Under the pieces are notes generated by a model that saw only the letters and a program-made list of their open reading frames with translations, was not told where the DNA came from and searched no databases. Of a DNA stretch of 45,555 bases, positions 39,923-45,555 are shown piece after piece. Within the stretch, counting starts at the first letter, position 1. Each line of letters begins with the position of its first letter. The position numbers and the translations under genes are program-made. The stretch is from Candidatus Woesearchaeota archaeon (GTDB lineage Archaea; Nanobdellota; Nanobdellia; Woesearchaeales; JAIPIC01), in the NCBI GenBank assembly GCA_021734865.1, contig JAIPIC010000008.1, positions 1-45,555 of the forward strand, in the 5' to 3' direction.

Positions 39923-40419
39923 CTTATTTCCTCCAACTTATCCTCAAGCCAATCCCTGTGACCCCAACCTTCATTTGATTTCCCAATCAATTTCTTAACA
40001 TCATCAATATACTTATCTCTCAAAGAGATATCCTTTTTCATCATCTCAAAGATAAGATTGTAAACACTTTCAATTGCTGAATAGAAGTTTTCCTGAAAAC
40101 CCCAGTCTGAATCTTCTAAGTAGTAAGCAGCACCAATGTAATATAGATATAATTCAATCAACATCGTATCACCAGGATTTGACTTCTTGAAATCGTTCAA
40201 TGCCTGTCTTGCATCCTTTAGACTCATCAATTCAAAGCAAGAAAACGCTTTATCGATTTTCTTACAAGCCAATTCAAATAAATTTTCAAAATCTTTTGAC
40301 AATTTGCCTTTCAGAAATGCCTTATTCTCTTTGTTTAATCTAGATAATTCCATTAATAATACAATCAGTTTTTTCTTATCTAAATCCTTTAGATCGCTTT
40401 TTTTCACTTTTATTTTCAA
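39919..40419 (-). CDS. DUF6155-like protein
   Basis: The 166-residue helical protein has an N terminus LKDLDKKKLIVLLMELSRLN, a middle SLKDARQALNDFKKSNPGDT and an ending GWGHRDWLEDKL. Together these resemble the DUF6155 family of unknown function. It is co-translated with the small zinc-ribbon gene. The family call is from memory of the pattern and moderately uncertain. Confidence 0.6.
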   Translation of the reverse strand: MKIKVKKSDLKDLDKKKLIVLLMELSRLNKENKAFLKGKLSKDFENLFELACKKIDKAFSCFELMSLKDARQALNDFKKSNPGDTMLIELYLYYIGAAYYLEDSDWGFQENFYSAIESVYNLIFEMMKKDISLRDKYIDDVKKLIGKSNEGWGHRDWLEDKLEEIR

Positions 40420-40424
40420 TAGAA

Positions 40425-40760
40425 TTACTTTTCCTCAAGTTCATACCATACGTTGTTTCCTGCTCCCTTCTTGATAATCCCAGCTATTGCTTTAAGGTCT
40501 TTTATTGCAGTATCTCTATGGACTCCAAATCTATTCTCAATATCTAAAGCCTTGATTTTTTTGTTTTTTCGAAGAAATTCTAAGATCCATGTATCCCTTG
40601 TTTCTTCGTCAGATATGTCTGCTTCGGATTTGCTTCGGATTTGCTTCGGATTGTTACGGGCGAATATAACGCTAAAACCATATTTTAAAACTTCAAACCT
40701 TACCTTAACATTGTTATCCTTGCATTCATCATAAATTCTCCTAAGTCCAGAACCCCATTT
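40425..40760 (-). pseudogene. C-terminal remnant of an AlbA_2/RecG-like ATP-binding protein
   Basis: The minus frame from an upstream stop at 40761-40763 to the TAA at 40425 encodes KWGSGLRRIYDEC…VLKYGFSVIFARN, then a winged-helix end (LEFLRKNKKIKALDIENRFG…HRDTAIKDLKAI). WGSGLRRI and GFSVIF are landmarks of the last part of AlbA_2 (Schlafen-like) ATP-binding regulators. The N-terminal ~350 residues are missing and no start codon lies before the landmark, so this is a decayed fragment. It contains an 11-base tandem triplication. Confidence 0.6.
40621..40653. repeat. 11-base tandem repeat, three units
   Basis: GCTTCGGATTT is repeated at 40621, 40632 and 40643 (last unit ending TTG). An 11-base unit shifts the reading frame whenever one copy is gained or lost. 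It lies inside the AlbA_2-like remnant. Confidence 0.7.
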
Positions 40761-40763
40761 CTA

Positions 40764-41056
40764 TTTAAACATTTTGATGATTATAATTTATCCTACCTAC
40801 AAATGGTAATAATAGCTAATTTTTATATACCACATGAGGAATAAAAAGTGGAGGGGGACAAGATTAGGAAAAATATTTTGTAAAGTGGTTGGGTAAAACT
40901 GAGAAATAAATGAAGTGAAAAGCAAGGGATTCTACATGATTTGTTAGAAAACATCTAAACTGAACCAGTAAGATTTGCTAACTCCAGATAGTAATCTGTT
41001 AGGAGAATTTAAGCCTAAAATGCATGTTTTTATAATTTATTCTTACTTTTTTATGC
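40764..41056. other. Gene-free stretch
   Basis: I see no gene in this ~290-base stretch between the two AlbA_2-like remnants. It contains the partial repeat copy GTGGAGGGGGACAA (40848-40861) and AT-rich sequence only. Confidence 0.4.
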
Positions 41057-41380
41057 AGAATAGCAGATATATCCCATAGAGTTCAATTTATTGAGAAATG
41101 GGGAACTGGGATTAAGCGAATTAGAGACTTAAAGCCAGAAACTAAATTTGAAGAGATATCAAATTTCTTTGTTGTTACATTCAGGCGTAAGAGTATTCAA
41201 CCAAGTGAGGGGTTAAAAGCACTGTTATTCTATATCCAAAATAATCCTAGGTGTAAAGCGAAAGAAGCTGAGGTTGGTTTGAAAAGACCAATAAATACTA
41301 TTGATAGGCAGATAAAGACCTTGTCTGAAAAAGACCTTATTGAAAGAAGAGGCAGTAAAAAGACATGTGATATTTTGTAA
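41057..41380 (+). pseudogene. Second C-terminal remnant of an AlbA_2/RecG-like ATP-binding protein
   Basis: The plus frame is open from 41036, without a start codon, to the TAA at 41378-41380. It encodes RVQFIEKWGTGIKRIRDL…FEEISNFFVVTFRRK and a winged-helix tail (AEVGLKRPINTIDRQIKTLS). EKWGTGIKRI and FFVVTF are the same landmarks as in the remnant at 40425, in opposite orientation. Only the last ~107 residues survive. Confidence 0.62.
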
Positions 41381-41526
41381 AATAAATGATAACAATGAAT
41401 AATTGGTTTCTTTAATTACAATATCAAAGTAGCAATATCCCAAATTGCTAATAAGTTACAGGTTTCATACTCCCGATAGCAAAAATATTAATATCAGTTT
41501 GTCTAAGAAAAATTTATGGGGGTATT

Positions 41527-44500
41527 ATGAAGAAACGAATAGCTGTGCCTATGTTGATACTAATAGTAATTTGCACACTAGTGCTTGCGGATGACTCTTA
41601 TGAACCGTATCTACACAGAGCAGATGTAGCCCAAGGTCCTGAACTATCTGAGCTAGGATCATATTCTACGGACTCATATTCTGGGAGTGCGTCATACACA
41701 ATTGAAATTGATGTACCTTCCGGCAGAAATGGATTACAGCCCGTTTTGGGTTTAAATTATAATAGTCATATTACCAAATCTAAGCCAACTGTTTTTGGAA
41801 CTGGCTGGAGTATGACTGAATCTTATATTTTGCGTGATGTAAACCACACAGTCACGGATCAATCAGATGATGAATATAGACTCTCTCTTTTTGGGAGAGG
41901 TTACAAATTGGTTTACAATGGAACTTGGAATACAAAAGTTGACCAGAATCTAAAGATTCAAAATTATTCCGAATATTGGACAGTAAACACGCCAGAGGGT
42001 TCACTATACCGATTAGGATATAATGATGATAGCAAACTTGAGTCAAACCAAGATGATTTCGTAGTTAAATGGTATTTAGATACTATCAATGATACTCACG
42101 ATGATATTATTGGATATTCATATTTGCAAAATCCAGTTGTAGGAGATAATGGTTCTATATATTTAGATGAGATAACTTATACCCACAATAAAATTAAATT
42201 CAATTATGAACAAAGGCCAGATATTTGGACAAGTTTTAACAACGGAATAACAGAAGTTATGTCTTGGATTGTATCTGATATCTCTGTCTTTTCGGACGAT
42301 GATTTGGTAAGGAGATATGGTATTTCATATATTCATCAAACTGATTCACGAACAATGATTGAACAGGTTTCAGTATATGGTTTGGATAATACAACCATTT
42401 CATACAGAACAAACTTTACTTATGAAATACCCAAAGCAGGTTGGACAAGCAATTCCACATGGGATCCACCTATGGTCTTTGTAACTAGTACCGGAGGAGA
42501 TAAAGGAGCTAGATTTGTTGATGTAAATGGTGATGGTCTACCTGATGTTATTCAGAGTGCTTATGGAATAGGTAGTGCTGCGTATATTAATACAGGAAAT
42601 GGCTGGGTGAGTAATTCAACATGGAATCCTCCAATCTTATTTATTGAAGAATCTCAAAGGGATCAGGGTACTCGTATCGCAGATGTAAATGGTGATGGAT
42701 TACCAGATATTATTCAAAGGGCTTATGGATACGGATCATCAGCATATATTAATACTGGAAGTGGTTGGACTAGTAATTCTACTTGGAATCCACCTATAGA
42801 ATTTTTGAATAGCGATGGAGATGACAAAGGTACACGAGTTGCTGATGTCAACGGTGATGGTTTCCCTGATTTTATTCAAAATGCGTATGGGCAAGGGTCA
42901 TCTGCATATATGAATACTGGAAGCGGATGGGTTAGTAATTCATCTTGGGTTCCTCCTGTCGAGTTTATAACAGAATATGGCAGAGATAAAGGTACAAGAA
43001 TAGTAGATGTCAATGGTGATGGTCTGCCTGACATCATACAGGAAGCTTATGGTCTTGGGGATTCTGCATATTTAAACACAGGGAATGGCTGGATAAGAAA
43101 TGACAGTTTTGATCCACCAATTGAATTTCTCTCTTCTACCGGTGGAGATAAAGGTACTCGTCTTGCAGATGTTAATGGAGATGGTCTACCTGACATTATT
43201 CAAAGTAAATATGGCGAAGGGTCATCTGCATATATGAATACTGGTACAGGTTGGAGCAGAAATGATAGTTTTCAACCTCCAATAGAGTTTATTGATAGTT
43301 CTGGCCAAAATAAAGGTACAAGGTTAGCTGATGTTAATGGTGACGGACTTGTTGATATTATTCAGAGTAAATATGGGGGTGGTTCTTCTGCCTATACTCA
43401 GAAAGGCTCTCATAATCATTATTTAATTAAAGCTGTTACTACATATGGTGGAGAAACTGTTTTGTCATATCTACCATCAACCTCAATAGACAACACAGGC
43501 TCAGACGAGATCTCTGATTTAAGTTACAATATGTGGTTGGTACAGAACGAGACCATCTATAACGGTATGGATACAATCTCCTCGACAATATACAACTACT
43601 CTGGTGGCCTATTTGACTACGAAGACAGAGAATTCAGGGGATTTGCATATTCGATCGGAGAAAAAGCTGATGGTTCTACTATTGAGCACTATTATCATCA
43701 ATCAGATGCATTACAAGGTAAAGAATATAAAACCGAAATTAAGAATTCTTCTGGAGATTTGTATCTACGTTCTGAAAACTATTGGTCATATGAAGATGGC
43801 GACTATTTCATTGTAGAACTTGATGGGAGTGCGACTTCACAATATGATGGTACAAATAATCCAAAGGTTACAAATACATCTTACACATATGATGATTATG
43901 GGAATGTTCTAACAATCGATTACTCCGGTATAAAATCAGAAGTCTATGAATATGTATACAATTTAAATGATTGGGTTGTTGATAAGGTAAAACATTATCA
44001 GCTGAAAGATACTAATGTGATTGCAGAATCATGGTATGCATACGATAATCAGTCTAACGGAACTGCTCCTTCAAAAGGCGACCTGACCCAGAAAGTAGAC
44101 TATCTAAATACAGGAACTAATCCAGTTACATCTTATAATTATGATTCGTTCGGTAATCTTATCTGGGAAACTGATCCTAATGGAGAAACTACATATTATG
44201 TTTATGGATTAAATGATACAACCTATACATTCCCTGAGCAGGTAATAAATCCTAAAGGACACATTTTTGAAACAAGATACGATCTTGGTACAGGAAATAT
44301 ATTATGGAAGAAAGATCCTAACAATGTTTATACCAACTACAGTTATGATGTATTTGGTCGAATTATAAAAGAAATCAGACCATATGATTCAAGTTCTTTA
44401 CCTACAACTGAATATGAATATTCATTGGACGGAACAGCACCAGAAAAAGTTGTTGTTAAGAATGGAGATGTGAATGTTTCATATTTCTACGATGGATTTG

Positions 44501-45555
44501 GTCAAATTATGCAAGCAAAAACCTCATCTGAGAATGGTCAGGCAGTTACTGATTACTATTTTGATGAAAATATGAGAGTTTCTGCTGTAAGTAATCCATA
44601 TTTTGTTAGTTATAGTAATAGTTACACAACACCAGCTGGTACAGAATTCTTGAATTACACTTATGATGTCTTGGACAGAGTTGTTGTTGTGAACAATCTT
44701 GATTCGACAGAAAAGAAGATTGAGTTTTCCGTCTACAATATAACTGCTTATGACGAGAATGACAATAAGAAGAAGTATACAGTCGATGAATTAGATAAAA
44801 TAACATCTGTTTTTGAATATTTAGACGATATTGAATATGAAACAACTTATGAATATGATGTACTTGGCAATGTAATTAGTATTACAGATTCATTGAACAA
44901 TGAATTTGTTTTTACTTTTGACTCTCTTAGTCGAAAAACAGGTATTGATGATCCTGATCTGGGTGTATGGAACTATTCTTATGATTCAAATGGTAATTTA
45001 ATCACCCAATTAGATGCTCGAGGTGAAGTTGTTTCACTTGGATATGACTCAATAAATCGATTAATTGAGAAGAATTCTTCGGAAGATTCAATTGATTATA
45101 GTTATGATACAGTTATTGGGACTCTATCTTCTGTTTCAGGTAATTTTGGTTCAATTTCATTTGATTACGACGATCGATTAAGACTAACTGGTCGGGATAT
45201 CACTTTGGATGGGACAACATTCAATACACATTATAGTTATGACTCACAGGATAGAATTAGTTCAAAAACACTCCATGACGGAACTGTTATTGATTATACA
45301 TACGATAAACAAGGTTTGTTGGATAGTATTGGTTCTGTTGTTGATAATATTGATTACACAGCTGCTGGTTTGAAAACACTGATTAGCTATGGTAATGGTT
45401 TGGATTCAGAGTATAGTTATTCGTACAATAGATTATCCCGACTTAAAACATCTTCATTGCAGGATTTGAACTATGAATATGACTCAGTAGGTAATATACT
45501 TGAGATAAACAATAAGATCAATTCAAAGAACCGATCAATGACCTATGATGATTTG
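41527..45555 (+). CDS. Giant secreted SpvB/VCBS/RHS (YD-repeat) protein, 3' end beyond window
   Basis: The frame is open from the ATG at 41527 to the last base, 1343 codons without a stop. A signal peptide (MKKRIAVPMLILIVICTLVL-A) is followed by a SpvB/TcaB-like N domain (about 35-310, GSASYTIEIDVPSGRNGLQP). Six FG-GAP/VCBS repeats follow (about 330-610), each with a calcium-loop motif like DVNGDGLPDIIQ. RHS/YD repeats continue from about 770 (YDSFGNLIWETDPNG, YDSNGNLI). RHS proteins form cocoons around a C-terminal toxin or act at the surface. The toxin part and any immunity gene would lie beyond the window. Confidence 0.88.
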   Translation, partial: MKKRIAVPMLILIVICTLVLADDSYEPYLHRADVAQGPELSELGSYSTDSYSGSASYTIEIDVPSGRNGLQPVLGLNYNSHITKSKPTVFGTGWSMTESYILRDVNHTVTDQSDDEYRLSLFGRGYKLVYNGTWNTKVDQNLKIQNYSEYWTVNTPEGSLYRLGYNDDSKLESNQDDFVVKWYLDTINDTHDDIIGYSYLQNPVVGDNGSIYLDEITYTHNKIKFNYEQRPDIWTSFNNGITEVMSWIVSDISVFSDDDLVRRYGISYIHQTDSRTMIEQVSVYGLDNTTISYRTNFTYEIPKAGWTSNSTWDPPMVFVTSTGGDKGARFVDVNGDGLPDVIQSAYGIGSAAYINTGNGWVSNSTWNPPILFIEESQRDQGTRIADVNGDGLPDIIQRAYGYGSSAYINTGSGWTSNSTWNPPIEFLNSDGDDKGTRVADVNGDGFPDFIQNAYGQGSSAYMNTGSGWVSNSSWVPPVEFITEYGRDKGTRIVDVNGDGLPDIIQEAYGLGDSAYLNTGNGWIRNDSFDPPIEFLSSTGGDKGTRLADVNGDGLPDIIQSKYGEGSSAYMNTGTGWSRNDSFQPPIEFIDSSGQNKGTRLADVNGDGLVDIIQSKYGGGSSAYTQKGSHNHYLIKAVTTYGGETVLSYLPSTSIDNTGSDEISDLSYNMWLVQNETIYNGMDTISSTIYNYSGGLFDYEDREFRGFAYSIGEKADGSTIEHYYHQSDALQGKEYKTEIKNSSGDLYLRSENYWSYEDGDYFIVELDGSATSQYDGTNNPKVTNTSYTYDDYGNVLTIDYSGIKSEVYEYVYNLNDWVVDKVKHYQLKDTNVIAESWYAYDNQSNGTAPSKGDLTQKVDYLNTGTNPVTSYNYDSFGNLIWETDPNGETTYYVYGLNDTTYTFPEQVINPKGHIFETRYDLGTGNILWKKDPNNVYTNYSYDVFGRIIKEIRPYDSSSLPTTEYEYSLDGTAPEKVVVKNGDVNVSYFYDGFGQIMQAKTSSENGQAVTDYYFDENMRVSAVSNPYFVSYSNSYTTPAGTEFLNYTYDVLDRVVVVNNLDSTEKKIEFSVYNITAYDENDNKKKYTVDELDKITSVFEYLDDIEYETTYEYDVLGNVISITDSLNNEFVFTFDSLSRKTGIDDPDLGVWNYSYDSNGNLITQLDARGEVVSLGYDSINRLIEKNSSEDSIDYSYDTVIGTLSSVSGNFGSISFDYDDRLRLTGRDITLDGTTFNTHYSYDSQDRISSKTLHDGTVIDYTYDKQGLLDSIGSVVDNIDYTAAGLKTLISYGNGLDSEYSYSYNRLSRLKTSSLQDLNYEYDSVGNILEINNKINSKNRSMTYDDL

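Noticed and set aside
40453-40734. 93-residue plus-strand frame
   Set aside because: The opposite strand carries the AlbA_2-like landmarks, so this frame is its shadow.

Overview
The window looks like an AT-rich archaeal chromosome segment, most likely from a DPANN-type lineage (Woesearchaeota/Nanoarchaeota-like). The evidence is a TruD/Pus7-family tRNA pseudouridine synthase, an archaeal RNase J-type metallo-beta-lactamase, an archaeal GspE/pilus-type ATPase, compact overlapping operons, and many genes with a TATA-like box about 25 bases before the ATG, which suggests leaderless mRNAs. Some genes have a bacterial flavour: signal peptidase II, a cyclophilin with a lipobox, bacterial-type CoaD, PerR with rubrerythrin, and a patatin. 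The lineage call is inference; no rRNA or tRNA gene was found to confirm it.

Layout. 1-350: the tail of a transposase and a 22-base tandem repeat. 350-7060: a cell-envelope/pilus-like region, with a minus-strand operon of coiled-coil and membrane proteins ending in lspA, divergent from a GspE-like ATPase. 7-11.5 kb: minus-strand housekeeping genes (patatin, AmmeMemoRadiSam-type radical SAM enzyme, CoaD, CoaE, RNase J-like). 11.5-15.1 kb: a secreted protein, a probable ribosome-hibernation operon (DUF883/YqjD-like anchor, small membrane protein, CBS-HPF fusion) and three small or unknown genes. 15.3-17.8 kb: an oxidative-stress operon (PerR-like, rubredoxin-glutamate synthase fusion, rubrerythrin). 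17.8-20.8 kb: lipoprotein cyclophilin, J-domain protein, TruD.

21-36 kb is the defence island. A tandem AAA+ ATPase operon points left. A co-directional, tightly overlapping run of nine genes points right: CARF-wHTH regulator (Csa3-like), small wHTH-like protein, PD-(D/E)XK nuclease, UvrD/AddA-like helicase fused to a RecB-like nuclease, coiled-coil RmuC-like nuclease, Cas12a, Cas4, Cas1, Cas2. A CRISPR array of eight identical 36-base repeats follows. A long inverted repeat lies between the two divergent promoters. A canonical type V-A module welded to a CARF regulator and a helicase-nuclease set is the most interesting feature of the window. It suggests an archaeal Cas12a system with added DNA-end processing or regulatory functions.

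36-45.5 kb is accessory DNA: a PIN-domain protein, a GC-rich nested stem structure, a wHTH/nucleotidyltransferase toxin-antitoxin-like pair, intergenic repeats, two decayed C-terminal fragments of AlbA_2/RecG-like ATPases, and the first 1343 residues of a giant secreted SpvB/VCBS/RHS protein that runs off the window.
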